Origin: Nothopassalora personata | Lineage: Eukaryota; Ascomycota; Dothideomycetes; Mycosphaerellales; Mycosphaerellaceae | Length of the DNA: 64,000 nucleotides | Reading direction: 5' to 3' | Assembly (NCBI GenBank): GCA_033816765.1 | Contig: CM066298.1 | Location: 1,364,001-1,428,000 of the forward strand | Shown here: positions 1-10,921 of the stretch, piece by piece | Layout: each line of letters begins with the position of its first letter | Numbering within the stretch: the stretch's first letter is position 1 | Made by a program: the position numbers and the translations under genes | The notes under the pieces: model-generated | What the model was told of the DNA's origin: nothing | Database searches by the model: none | Seen by the model: only the letters and a program-made list of their open reading frames with translations

Positions 1-507
1 GCGACCACTGTTGCCGGAATCAGCGCCCCTGCGTTTACATTGCCGATTCTTCCATCATGTCTTGTGCCAACTGCACCCGCCTCGGGAAACCTTGTGTCAC
101 CTCCTCCCTCGAGAAACTCGACCGCGTCGTGGAAGAGTTGACAGAGAAGATCGAGTCAGACGAGCAGGAGATAGAGCGGCTCAAGATTTCCGCGGAAGAC
201 ATTTTCCGAAAGATCGAGGCTCTCCGTCAGCGGATCCGTCGCAATCGCGAGGTTCGAAACATGAATAACTCCCGGGTCGACGAGGAAGTAGCCCACCTCG
301 CCGCCAACACAGAGTTCGATCCGAACGACCCCGAACTGTCGGACTTCCCTGGTCTCGAGAGCGATCTTCTTGGAGCCGGCCTCGCTTCTCCGTTCTCGTG
401 GCCCGATGGCCATCCGTCGTAAGTCGTGGAATCCAATAGTCATTTGTCCCGTGTCGTTGTGTTGACTTCTGTGTCCTAGGTCATCAAATCAAGAAGCCGC
501 TGTTTGA
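1..507 (+). CDS. Partial Zn2Cys6-like coiled-coil protein, antisense ORF, unit 1
   Basis: This is the 3' part of the same gene that is complete at 1978-2563; its start lies left of the window. It reads in frame from position 3, includes the second half of the cysteine cluster (C-x2-C-x6-C), then a charged heptad-like region likely to form a coiled coil. An unspliced reading stops at 420-422. A GTAAGT donor at 419 and a CTAG acceptor ending at 479 would remove 61 bases and add eight residues, ending at 507. The gene converges with gag, with only about 28 bases between the two ends. Confidence 0.6.
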
Positions 508-534
508 TGCCTTGCTGTCCTCAGGTTGTTTCTG

Positions 535-1527
535 CTAGGCAGATTTCGAGAAGAAGTTCTCGCATTCCTGGTATGTATTCTCTTCGCGAATCATTGCGTT
601 GAACTCGCGGCTAACCATGTTCTTCTTCTTGCAGTTTCTTGCAAAGTGGCCTTGCTCGCCACATACGTAGCAGGTGGAACCTTTGCTCTTCAGCCCCCTT
701 CCTGTCCTACGTTCCGTTACGTCCAATTCCATTGGGTCTCCGTAACCATTAGGGTCCTGACTTCTGGCCTTGAAGCCCCCTCTTCCGCCCGCGGCGGGTC
801 TCTGGTATCCAGGCTGTACGAATCGGTCGTACCTCAAATCCTGGAGCCTTTCGTCGATCTCCTTTGCTGCCTTGATCATCGCCCCTAGCGTAACGACGCT
901 GGCGTTTCGGGATAGTTCGGCTTTGACGTTGTCTTTCAGCCCGAGGTAGAACTGCGATCGCAAAGCTGCGTCGTTCCATTCCAGGTCGGCGGCATATCCT
1001 TGGAATTCTGAGGCGTACAGCGCTACAGAAGTAGTCTGTCGAAGTTGTCGGATATGTCGGTCGGCGTATACCTCCTCATTTGGTATCCCGTATAGATCAT
1101 CGAGTTTCGTCTCAAACTCGTCGTAGTCGTGGAAAATTTTTCGAGTTTCCGTTTTCGGTGTTTCTCCCTCGCCCTGGTTGTGTAGCCAGTCCTTGAGGTA
1201 TGGTCGGAATCCTCTAGCTGCTTTTCCTCGTAGGAAGGATGCGGCGTACAAGACCTTAGAGGCCTCGCCTTGAAACTGGTGTGCGTTGAAGTGAAGGTAC
1301 AACTGAACCTGCAGTTGAAAAGCCTCCAGTTTGTCCTTGGTCCCGTCGAACGTCTCCGGCGTAGACACCTTAGGTGCACGGTGGTGGTCCAATGGGTTCA
1401 GCATACCCATAGGAGTGTTGTTGTTCTTGCTGCTTCCTGTAATCGACATTTCGCTCATTCGTTCCGTGATGCCAGTTGACTGTGGCTGTTGTCGTGACGG
1501 ACTCCGGGTAGCGTCTCTCCCAGACAT
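535..1527 (-). CDS. Retrotransposon Gag with CCHC zinc knuckle, unit 1
   Basis: This is a 330-residue Gag, identical to that at 2591-3583. A helical capsid-like domain fills the middle (about residues 65-210, with a Phe-Leu-Arg-Gly-Lys-Ala segment typical of fungal Gypsy Gags). A zinc knuckle C-x2-C-x4-H-x4-C (CYVCGEQGHFARNC) lies near the C terminus. I start it at the ATG at 1527; an upstream TTG in frame is less likely. No pol follows: the next coding sequence is on the opposite strand. It presumably packages element RNA. Confidence 0.85.
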   Translation of the reverse strand: MSGRDATRSPSRQQPQSTGITERMSEMSITGSSKNNNTPMGMLNPLDHHRAPKVSTPETFDGTKDKLEAFQLQVQLYLHFNAHQFQGEASKVLYAASFLRGKAARGFRPYLKDWLHNQGEGETPKTETRKIFHDYDEFETKLDDLYGIPNEEVYADRHIRQLRQTTSVALYASEFQGYAADLEWNDAALRSQFYLGLKDNVKAELSRNASVVTLGAMIKAAKEIDERLQDLRYDRFVQPGYQRPAAGGRGGFKARSQDPNGYGDPMELDVTERRTGRGLKSKGSTCYVCGEQGHFARNCKKKNMVSREFNAMIREENTYQECENFFSKSA

Positions 1528-1559
1528 ATGCAAAGGGCCCTGGTGGTGGTGCTCAAAGT

Positions 1560-1875
1560 TGTTAGGAACCGCTGTACGTTATCACAACTGGGCTTGGATC
1601 TTTGCAGTGATGTCTCTGACTCGTTGAGAAGGTAGTGGTCCCAAACAGTATATGGTGTATACTTGAAATGAGTTGAGCACGAAGCTCCTATCTACTTGCA
1701 AAAGAGCGTCGTCTATATAGTGCCATGTCTTGGCGCGGTCTGTCCTGCTCTCTCGGTAGAGCACTAAGAGCGCTCTGCTATGAGTCACACAAGAGCGCCC
1801 GCTCATTGGCAGCGCGTGTCCCTATTCCCAACGAATGAAGTTCTTCCACGTGCACGATCGTACCGGACCGTAACA
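1560..1875 (-). repeat. Internal LTR of the gag-only element
   Basis: On the minus strand this stretch begins TGTTACGG and ends TCCTAACA, giving TGTTA/TAACA inverted termini. It follows a purine tract and lies about 32 bases before the gag start. In a tandem array one LTR serves both units, so the inner end (1560) is set by the terminal motif, not by repeat comparison. Confidence 0.6.
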
Positions 1876-1889
1876 CCATCCCCCTCCCT
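1876..1889 (-). other. Polypurine tract next to the LTR
   Basis: The minus strand reads AGGGAGGGGGATGG immediately before the LTR start TGTTACGG. This is the expected position and composition of the plus-strand primer of an LTR retroelement. It sets the orientation of the array. Confidence 0.6.
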
Positions 1890-1977
1890 AGGATCGATGC
1901 CCCAGCGATCACGTGTCGTTAGTCATAAGTAGTCCTGTCCTCCGAAATTCAAATTCCGCAACCACCCTTTTCTTACC

Positions 1978-2563
1978 ATGTCTTCGTCCTCCGCCCAGCG
2001 CAAAAAACGTCGTCTTGCTAAAATCTTTGCTGATCCCTTTGTTCCTTCTAAACCTTGCGACCACTGTTGCCGGAATCAGCGCCCCTGCGTTTACATTGCC
2101 GATTCTTCCATCATGTCTTGTGCCAACTGCACCCGCCTCGGGAAACCTTGTGTCACCTCCTCCCTCGAGAAACTCGACCGCGTCGTGGAAGAGTTGACAG
2201 AGAAGATCGAGTCAGACGAGCAGGAGATAGAGCGGCTCAAGATTTCCGCGGAAGACATTTTCCGAAAGATCGAGGCTCTCCGTCAGCGGATCCGTCGCAA
2301 TCGCGAGGTTCGAAACATGAATAACTCCCGGGTCGACGAGGAAGTAGCCCACCTCGCCGCCAACACAGAGTTCGATCCGAACGACCCCGAACTGTCGGAC
2401 TTCCCTGGTCTCGAGAGCGATCTTCTTGGAGCCGGCCTCGCTTCTCCGTTCTCGTGGCCCGATGGCCATCCGTCGTAAGTCGTGGAATCCAATAGTCATT
2501 TGTCCCGTGTCGTTGTGTTGACTTCTGTGTCCTAGGTCATCAAATCAAGAAGCCGCTGTTTGA
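1978..2563 (+). CDS. Zn2Cys6-like coiled-coil protein, antisense ORF, unit 2
   Basis: The protein has 166 residues unspliced, or 174 if a 61-base intron (2475-2535, GTAAGT...CTAG) is removed. A basic N terminus (QRKKRRLAK) leads into six cysteines spaced C-x2-C-x6-C-x10-C-x2-C-x6-C, the spacing of fungal Gal4-type binuclear zinc clusters, at about residues 27-59. A charged segment of about 60 residues follows that looks like a coiled coil, then an acidic tail. Gal4-type proteins bind DNA as coiled-coil dimers; whether this one does is inference. It is transcribed against gag, so it may regulate the element or its antisense transcript. I do not know a named family for it. Confidence 0.75.
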
Positions 2564-2590
2564 TGCCTTGCTGTCCTCAGGTTGTTTCTG

Positions 2591-3583
2591 CTAGGCAGAT
2601 TTCGAGAAGAAGTTCTCGCATTCCTGGTATGTATTCTCTTCGCGAATCATTGCGTTGAACTCGCGGCTAACCATGTTCTTCTTCTTGCAGTTTCTTGCAA
2701 AGTGGCCTTGCTCGCCACATACGTAGCAGGTGGAACCTTTGCTCTTCAGCCCCCTTCCTGTCCTACGTTCCGTTACGTCCAATTCCATTGGGTCTCCGTA
2801 ACCATTAGGGTCCTGACTTCTGGCCTTGAAGCCCCCTCTTCCGCCCGCGGCGGGTCTCTGGTATCCAGGCTGTACGAATCGGTCGTACCTCAAATCCTGG
2901 AGCCTTTCGTCGATCTCCTTTGCTGCCTTGATCATCGCCCCTAGCGTAACGACGCTGGCGTTTCGGGATAGTTCGGCTTTGACGTTGTCTTTCAGCCCGA
3001 GGTAGAACTGCGATCGCAAAGCTGCGTCGTTCCATTCCAGGTCGGCGGCATATCCTTGGAATTCTGAGGCGTACAGCGCTACAGAAGTAGTCTGTCGAAG
3101 TTGTCGGATATGTCGGTCGGCGTATACCTCCTCATTTGGTATCCCGTATAGATCATCGAGTTTCGTCTCAAACTCGTCGTAGTCGTGGAAAATTTTTCGA
3201 GTTTCCGTTTTCGGTGTTTCTCCCTCGCCCTGGTTGTGTAGCCAGTCCTTGAGGTATGGTCGGAATCCTCTAGCTGCTTTTCCTCGTAGGAAGGATGCGG
3301 CGTACAAGACCTTAGAGGCCTCGCCTTGAAACTGGTGTGCGTTGAAGTGAAGGTACAACTGAACCTGCAGTTGAAAAGCCTCCAGTTTGTCCTTGGTCCC
3401 GTCGAACGTCTCCGGCGTAGACACCTTAGGTGCACGGTGGTGGTCCAATGGGTTCAGCATACCCATAGGAGTGTTGTTGTTCTTGCTGCTTCCTGTAATC
3501 GACATTTCGCTCATTCGTTCCGTGATGCCAGTTGACTGTGGCTGTTGTCGTGACGGACTCCGGGTAGCGTCTCTCCCAGACAT
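2591..3583 (-). CDS. Retrotransposon Gag with CCHC zinc knuckle, unit 2
   Basis: This is the complete 330-residue Gag of unit 2, starting at the ATG at 3583, some 32 bases inside the LTR end. It has the same features as unit 1: capsid-like centre, Arg/Gly-rich linker, one CCHC knuckle. The frame is fully open, so it is a young copy. Its 3' end faces the end of the antisense gene at 2563. Confidence 0.85.
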   Translation of the reverse strand: MSGRDATRSPSRQQPQSTGITERMSEMSITGSSKNNNTPMGMLNPLDHHRAPKVSTPETFDGTKDKLEAFQLQVQLYLHFNAHQFQGEASKVLYAASFLRGKAARGFRPYLKDWLHNQGEGETPKTETRKIFHDYDEFETKLDDLYGIPNEEVYADRHIRQLRQTTSVALYASEFQGYAADLEWNDAALRSQFYLGLKDNVKAELSRNASVVTLGAMIKAAKEIDERLQDLRYDRFVQPGYQRPAAGGRGGFKARSQDPNGYGDPMELDVTERRTGRGLKSKGSTCYVCGEQGHFARNCKKKNMVSREFNAMIREENTYQECENFFSKSA

Positions 3584-3615
3584 ATGCAAAGGGCCCTGGT
3601 GGTGGTGCTCAAAGT

Positions 3616-3931
3616 TGTTAGGAACCGCTGTACGTTATCACAACTGGGCTTGGATCTTTGCAGTGATGTCTCTGACTCGTTGAGAAGGTAGTGGTCCCAA
3701 ACAGTATATGGTGTATACTTGAAATGAGTTGAGCACGAAGCTCCTATCTACTTGCAAAAGAGCGTCGTCTATATAGTGCCATGTCTTGGCGCGGTCTGTC
3801 CTGCTCTCTCGGTAGAGCACTAAGAGCGCTCTGCTATGAGTCACACAAGAGCGCCCGCTCATTGGCAGCGCGTGTCCCTATTCCCAACGAATGAAGTTCT
3901 TCCACGTGCACGATCGTACCGGACCGTAACA
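3616..3931 (-). repeat. 5' LTR of the gag-only element (right end of the array)
   Basis: This copy matches 1560-1875. Its outer end at 3931 is exactly where similarity to the other unit stops and RIP-mutated Gypsy-A LTR sequence (ATATT...) begins. It should contain the promoter for the minus-strand gag gene. Confidence 0.6.
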
Positions 3932-4170
3932 ATATTACGTAGCTAAGCATTGTAAGCGTAGCATTAAGGCAACAATTCAATTTATACCTCTCGAGTAGAG
4001 GGCATAGGGGTTTAGGTCTACTAATCCTCTTGTTTTATCTAGCTACTACGCTACTCGTCACGTGACCTAATGTCCCGGTCCCGGGACCGGTAAATACCCC
4101 TGCTTACGTAAGCACCGCTCCATGCCACCACAACTCGGATAGGCCTATATAGGGTAGTTAGTAGACATTA
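3932..4170 (+). repeat. Gypsy-A 5' LTR, truncated on the left
   Basis: It matches 28678-28917 with scattered C/T and G/A differences typical of RIP. The right-hand copy seems to extend further left, to about 28545, so about 130 bases of this LTR are missing from view, presumably displaced to the far side of the tandem array. It contains one copy of the GC-rich palindrome. Confidence 0.65.
4075..4090. repeat. GC-rich palindrome, copy 1 (5' LTR)
   Basis: CCGGTCCCGGGACCGG is a perfect 16-base palindrome here and its right side continues TAAAT as in the longer copies at 12833 and 17442. It contains no CA or TG, so RIP cannot touch its core. Confidence 0.85.
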
Positions 4171-4232
4171 TTTTTAGTAGTTAATAAGGGGGGATATTAA
4201 GTGTACACCCGGTAGCGTATTAGTATCTAGTT

Positions 4233-4390
4233 TATAAGGTTAAAATCACGGTTTAAGGTCTAAGGTTCACGGTTAAGATTATTACTTAAGGTTAAGGTTT
4301 AAGGTTAAGGTTCACGGTTAAGGTCGACTAAGGTCGAAAACACTTAAGGTCTAAGGTATTTAGTAACAATTACGGTTATAAGGTCCTATT
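4233..4390 (+). repeat. Degenerate TTAAGGT-type short repeats in Gypsy-A leader
   Basis: Many irregular copies of AAGGTT/TTAAGGT and CACGGTTAAGG lie between the LTR and gag. They are not canonical telomere repeats (TTAGGG). This is untranslated leader. Confidence 0.5.
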
Positions 4391-4521
4391 AAGTAACAAC
4401 TAGTATTAGCACATTCTAAAGTAAGTACTACGTAACAATAGATACGGCTGCATTACTAGAAAAACTTAGTACCTTTACCGACATAGGTAGAGGCTACGAA
4501 CAGCCTATAAACCCTACGAAA

Positions 4522-5668
4522 ATGGAAGGGGTCTATAGGGATTCTGTCCCTTATAAGGGGATAGAGGAATCGGAGGAAGGGGAAACACCTAAATCTAGTA
4601 AAGAAGGGAGGAGCGGAACTAGCGCCGCTAAATTGGGTATAGGTGTAGGAACGAACAGCACAATTGGAATGGATGCTATAACTGCCCTCTTTAGACAATT
4701 AGCAGTAGCAATGGAAAACGCTAGCCCTCGCTTTCTACCTCTAGGAGGTGCTAAGAATCCGTTCTTTAATAGCACTAATACTACTAAGTTCTAGGAGCGG
4801 TTTAGCGACCTAATAGACTAGTATCCGCCTCGGGCATCTATTAAGAAGGATAATTTCTAGGGCAGGTTTAAGCGCAATTGCAAAACTACTATCCGGCGCG
4901 TAGTTATAAGACTGCCTAGGTGGTTCACTAATAAGGCACGTTTTAGAAGGGCGTTCTTATTAGAGTTCTTAAGGTTTAACGCCTACTCGATGTTAGGGAG
5001 TCGGGAATATCTTAAGGAGATTATTAGGGCGTAGTAAGGTAAGAGGCCTAAAGAACAAGATGTAAAGGAATTCATCCGCCTATTTGTATCCTTAAGTAAC
5101 CTAATTAAACCTAAGGATTTAGATAATAGCTCCCGGAGTCGCCTTCTCCTTTAGGGATTGCTAGAGGTAGTCGCGAAAGCGGTCTATAAGGCTTACGGGC
5201 TTTACCTAAAGTAACCTAAGAAGTTTAGGGACTTTTAGAGAATTCTCGATAAAGCTACTAGCATCGTAGATAGTAAGGAGGGATAGAAAGCTATACATAT
5301 AGATTTCCCTCTTACTTTGCCTTAGCTATACCGCTTAGTCGTAAAGTAAATGCCGCGCCTTAAGCCTAAGATTAATACGCTTAAGAAGGCTACCTCTAGG
5401 ACTATTATTAATAATAACCTAATCTAGAAGGTAGCTAAAATAAGCATACGTATATACTAGCGCGGTCGCGTTGCGGACGCGGGTGCCTTCTACCCGAGCG
5501 AGAATTAACGCTCTATATAACCGGAGAGGTACGACCTAGATACTAAACTGTAGGTTTACGTAATGTAGCGCCCCCTATCGTAGAATCGCGAATAGTCTAA
5601 AGCGATAGATAGTTATTGCTACAACTGTAGCAGTTCGAAGCACTAGGCTAGCAATTGTAGGGCGATAA
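4522..5668 (+). pseudogene. Gypsy-A gag, RIP-inactivated, 5' part
   Basis: The frame from about 4522 is open for 90 codons, then continues with TAG stops where Gln/Trp codons are expected. A CCHC zinc knuckle is recognisable at 5617-5658 (CYNC, then His at 5641, Cys at 5656). The Copia element is inserted ten bases past the knuckle; the frame resumes after it at 11061. Confidence 0.7.
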
Positions 5669-5802
5669 ACTTAATGCTTATCCTAAGCACTTCTTAGATG
5701 CTAAGGCCCTAGCTACCTAAGGCACCTACTTTTTCTTAGCTTATCTTACTTTCTCGCGACTTCGTAGATCTCTCTTAATACATTAATCTACTTACATTAT
5801 CT
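5669..5802 (+). repeat. Copia 5' LTR
   Basis: It is nearly identical to 10922-11055, differing by C/T and G/A changes. It ends ...TATCT before AGTTATGACG, where the primer-binding site should lie. Confidence 0.75.
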
Positions 5803-8800
5803 AGTTATGACGCCCTCGCGCTATATAACTGCGCGTATACCTTCCGATAGATACTATTAATTGTATTCTACTAATCGCGCGTGTTCGCGACACCTCGTTA
5901 GTAGATGCGACTTAACGCAACTTTAGTAGTAAACATATTAAGTTGCGACCTAGTCGGTAACGCGACGAGTATTCGTAGCGACACCTAGTTAGTGTACTGT
6001 AGTGGTAGATAGATACTAACACTAACGGTAACATCACTAGACTCGAGATACTACTAGCGTAGTAGTCTATCGCCGGTACTTAGAGCTAGTAACAATCTTA
6101 GTAGACCGAGTCGGCTGCTCCTCAAAAGACTAAGAAGCCTACATTAACTCGCGGCTTTATTAACATAGTCGGCCGTAATAATAACGGCACCCCTAGTGTT
6201 AGTAAGCTCTAAGGTAAAGACGACTATAGTAGATAGGCCGACATGCTCGAGTCCGTACTACGTAGCGAGTCGCTTTAGGGACTTATTAACAACACTAAGT
6301 AGAAGCCTACAATACGTACTAACGAGTAGCAGTAGGAACTTAAGGAGCGAATTAAGGCATAGGATACTAAGAAATACTAGGCCCGCGCACTTATTATTGC
6401 TAATTGTAGTTAGTCTATTGCCGAGAACTATAAGGCCTATTAATAACTAAACACCCTATAGGACTATCTTAAGTCGACATACGGTTAAACTAGAAAGTCT
6501 AAGGAGTACTCGCTATATCTAGAGTTCGAGTCACATACCTATAGCGGCTCTAACCTAGACAAGTTTTACTAACAATATTAAGTAAAGCTTACTAATCTAA
6601 ACGGCACTAAATTGGCTATATTAAAGGCCTAGGCCCTGTTCCGCTTCCTATACTAGATCTTACTATACTTCCCTACATTCGCGTCGGTAAAACGTGAACA
6701 GTTAAGGCAGCTTACTAGTAAGATCGAGGACAGCACGACTATTACACTCGATAAGGTGATAAGCGACCTACTTAATGAGGCGACTACTTAATAGTCTAAG
6801 ACCGCTAATCTCGTAGTAAAGTAGAACACCCCTAACCCTTTCCCTCTAGCTAACCCTTAATAATAGGGTAATGGCAACAACACTCGTAGCGGCGGTGCAC
6901 CCCGTAGTGCTATACGCGGACGAGGTCGTAGAGGCCGCGGCAATTAGAACAACGGTAGTCGCGGAGGCAGTTAGAATAGTAACAATAACAACTAGTAGTA
7001 GAAGCTAACATACGATGGCTATAGTGTTGTAGGTTATATTAAGATAGCATACTAGAACCTCTACCCTAAGCTTATACTAGCTAGATTTAAGCCTAAGACT
7101 CTAGATAACTAGCAGTAGCGTCAGTAGGTAAATAACACTACTAATAACCTATAGAGGTAGCCGAAGGAGACCGCTTAATTTGCGGCCTACGGCAGTCTCG
7201 AGGATCTAATAACTCCCTATAACGGCAACTATTACATATTCACGGCGGCTATATTTAAGGAGTACATTTAAGATACCTTAGTAATGCTTATAGCGAAGGA
7301 CCGTACCGATTAGGTTATAGACTCCGGCTGCACTTCTTACATAATAAACACGCTTAGTAACATAGTTAGTTACAGACCCTACAATGTCCCTATTAAGACA
7401 GGTAAGGGGATTATTACTACTACTGCATGCGGTATTATCTAACTAGACCTATTCGAGTTCGGCATTACCTATTTCTTATAGGTGCTGTACGTACTAGGCC
7501 TAGTAGCTAATCTAATCTTAATAGAGGCGCTTCGCCGTAAGGGTATGTACTACCGTAACGACGACTAAATCCTCTTTATAAAGAAGGATAGTAAGCGTAC
7601 GGTAGCCTATTGCTACAGCCATCTTAGACTACTATTCTTAAAGTTAAAGGACTTACCGACAGCCCTCACTTCTTCTAAGGTCGAGCTATCGACAGCTACT
7701 ATAGGAGACCTGTAGCATCGCCGCCTTAGACACATTCATAGCCGTAAGCTAGTGTAGCTACATAACGATAAGCGCATCATTATTGTCGGTAACGGTGACC
7801 TTAGTAAGCACCTACGAGAGTACATCCCCTGCCGTAAGGCCATGGGCTATAAGGTCTATAACCGCATACCTATAGTAAGGCTAACAACCCCATACTACAT
7901 TGTAGTAGTGGATGTAGTTACAGTACGTAACCTTAGGCTTAGTAAGGAACAGTACTTTACCCTATTTACCTGCCTAGCTAGCCTAAAGCGTACTATCTTC
8001 TACTTAGCTTAGAAGGATAGCGCTACTTAGCATATCCGTATCGTACACCGCTAGGTAAAGACATAATACAACATAGGTATTACTATCTTCCGTATAGATA
8101 GGGGTAGTGAATATAGCGGCAATGCACTCATCTAGTATTCATAAGATAAAGGCTTCAGTTTATAGATCATAACACCTTACTTATCCGAATAAAACGGCGA
8201 AGCGGAGGTAAGTAACCACATTATTTGTACAATAGCTCGAAAGCTGTTATTAGATGCTAGCCTACTAGTCGGCCTATAGCTAGAAGTAGTTACGGCTTCA
8301 GTCTATCTTCTTAACCTCATACCGAGCGTAGCTATTAAGGGACTGTCACCTTAGGAGGTTATTAACTCGTAGTAAGGTAAGCCTAAGAAGCTAAGCCTAT
8401 CACACCTTAAGGCCTATAGCTGTTATGCCTTCGTCTATAACTACAATATAGGTCGAGGTGAGAAGTTTAACTCACGCTTACTATAAGGTAAGCTAGTTAG
8501 CTATAAAAGCCGCACTATCTACCGTATGTACGTACTATTAGTACATAAGGTATTTCGAACTAAGGATGTCTAGTTCATTAAAGGCGATGACCCTATTATA
8601 GTAATAGCTAATAAGCCTAAAACTAATGAAGATCAACTCATCTCGTTTAAAGACATCTTTCCGGTAGAGCGTAACACTAAGCTAGGCCTACGCCGTGTAG
8701 GTACTAAGCGAGGTGTGACTCCTAGGAGTGTGAAAAACATTATAGTTATTAATAGGCCTATTAACACACTAGGTGAATAGGCTAATAAGGACTTCTTACA

Positions 8801-10640
8801 AGGCGTAGTAGACTTATATTAAGATAAGACACTAGACGACCTACTATAAGTACAGCTAGTACTACGTCGATCTTACCGTATACGCTAAGCGCTATAGAAG
8901 GTGCGAGATCCGGCTAACGGCTATAGAGTACTATATTACTCACTTGAACAGCCTACTAAGTAACTTAAAGACATGCCATATGCGATAGTAATTGCCTTTA
9001 TAGCCGCGACTAACTAGCTAGATCTAGTAACAGTTATTATACCTAAGAGTCATAAGGTAGCAATAGCTACACCTTAATACGCTAAGTGGCGTGTAGCTAA
9101 AGAAGCTAAGTTTATAAGTCTTAAGTAATATTAGACATGGGCTTATAAGGACAAGGCTACACTACTAGTAGGCACACGTATGCTAAAGGGTAAGTAGGTC
9201 TATGCTGTTAAGCTAAATGCTAATAGCAAGATTAGCCGGTTTAAGGTACGCTAGGTTGTCCGTAGTAACACATAACGTAAAGGTAACTACGACGAGACGT
9301 ACGTAGCAGTAGTAAAGCCATCTACATTACGGATGCTGTACGTAATGATTGCGTAGCATAACCTTAAGTGTAAGTAGTACGATATTATAACTACCTTCCT
9401 TAACGCTACTATAACAGGGCCTAAGGTCTACGTTAAGATGCTACATAGCTTTAACTAGAATAGCAAGGTCTACGAGCTACGCTGTACACTGTATAGACTA
9501 AAGCAGTTACTACTATTATGGTATTAGGAGCTTAGTAAGCACTTAAGCTCACTGCAGTTTATTCACATCATAAATAACATATGCGTGTTTAAGTATAAAG
9601 TCATAGGGGCTATTATTATTATCTACGTAGATAACCTACTTATTATTACGAAACAACTATAGGGCATTAACGCAATTGCGACACTGCTATAAGATAAGTT
9701 TAAGATGCGTAAGCTTAGCGACGTCTATCACTACCTAGGTATGCGTATTACACGAGACCGTAAGAACCGTAAGCTATATATCGTATAGGACGGCTATCTA
9801 TAGAAGCTAGCTAACGAATATAACATTACTAGTAAGCTACCGAAGGCGCCTATGTACGCGAAGCACTAGTACCGTAAAGTACTAGCTAAGTATATAGCGG
9901 ATAGTACACTTAAGAGCCGCTATTAGAAGGCTATAGGCGAGTGCCTCTAGGTAGTTATAATAACTAGACCGGATTGTAGCTATTATATATGCCTATTGTG
10001 CCGCTTCTTAGTAAACCTAACACTAGAACACATAGACGCTTTAATAAAAGTGATAAAGTATCTAGTAGGTCATAAGTACCGTGGACTGTGCTTTAAGGGT
10101 ACAGACACTACACACGACCTGCAGCCAAAGGGGTATGTTAATGCCTTATAGGCTAATGACCTAGATAATAGGCGGTCAATAGACGCCTTCGTATTCACTA
10201 TGCTGGGCGCACCTGTTTTATAGAAGTTAGGCCGTTAGTTAATTGTTACACTATTATTAATAGAGGCTAAGTATATGTAACTTACACTTAGAGCGAAGGA
10301 GGCTATTAGTATAGGTAACCTACTCGAAGAGCTAAGCGAGCTAGGAGTGTTCCCCATTACTATATATAAGGACAACATGCTAGCTACCGATATTACGAAG
10401 CGTAGTAGCGGTGTAGATAACCGCACTAAGCACATCGACACCCGCTATTACTACATCCGCGAGGCCATTACTAAAGGCAAGATTAAGGTTAAGTGGATAG
10501 GTACTAACGACTAGGTAGCTAATAGGTTCACTAAGGTACTAGATTAGTTTAAGCACGCCGACTTCGTACAGTAGCTTAATATAGCTAACTGTAAGGCGGC
10601 GATTAAGAACAACACCGAGCCTAATTAATAGCAGTTATTA
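5803..10640 (+). pseudogene. Copia gag-pol polyprotein, RIP-inactivated
   Basis: Recognisable parts in order: a zinc knuckle near 7010-7055 in which the Cys codons have become Tyr; a protease Asp-Ser-Gly near 7320; the GAG-pre-integrase motif HRRLRHIHSRKL near 7720; an integrase core at about 7900-8250; the RT active site IIYVDNLLIIT near 9620, where the catalytic YVDD is mutated to YVDN; and an RNase H segment EAKYM near 10265. Stops are nearly all TAG/TAA at former Gln/Trp codons. Confidence 0.75.
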
Positions 10641-10921
10641 GAGCTCTAATTAGACGATACTAATAGTGCGCTAATCGCCTTATTTTAGTAGACAATAACC
10701 GTTGTACTACGGTGTTAGCGCTAGCTAATAAGAACGCGCGAAACACCTTTAACTTTCTTTTAGTAGCAGTAGCTATACCTACACCACCACTACGCGGCAA
10801 TTACTAGACATAAGAACATAGGGATTAAACGAGGAGGATGGCATAGTGTTAGTAAGCGAGCGTATGCTTTCTTTAGTGCGTGTGCACCTGTTCTAGCATC
10901 TAGAGCCTCGTCATAGGGGTG

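Larger units (their letters stand above)
1..3931 (-). mobile_element. Tandem array of a gag-only LTR retroelement (two 2056-bp units)
   Basis: Positions 1-1875 recur at 2057-3931 with an offset of 2056 and no difference that I could find, so two head-to-tail units lie here; the first is cut by the window edge. On the minus strand each unit reads LTR, gag, antisense ORF, purine tract, next LTR. The repeat boundary falls exactly where a purine tract (minus strand GGGAGGGGGATGG) meets TGTTACGG, which is how an LTR starts. No protease, reverse transcriptase or integrase is visible, so the element should depend on enzymes supplied by another element. Both units lack RIP mutations although adjoining DNA at 3932 onward is heavily mutated. 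The right end abuts a truncated Gypsy-A LTR, so the array is probably inserted in that LTR. Confidence 0.8.

Noticed and set aside
3800..3860. tRNA-like fold in the gag-only LTR (GGTAGAGC)
   Set aside because: Only a D-arm-like fragment; no T arm or acceptor pairing.
4233..4390. Internal telomere repeat
   Set aside because: Units are TTAAGGT-like and irregular, not the TTAGGG typical of these fungi.
10235..10441. Minus-strand 68-codon ORF in the Copia
   Set aside because: Opposite strand to the RNase H remnant and no similarity; a shadow of RIP-shaped sequence.
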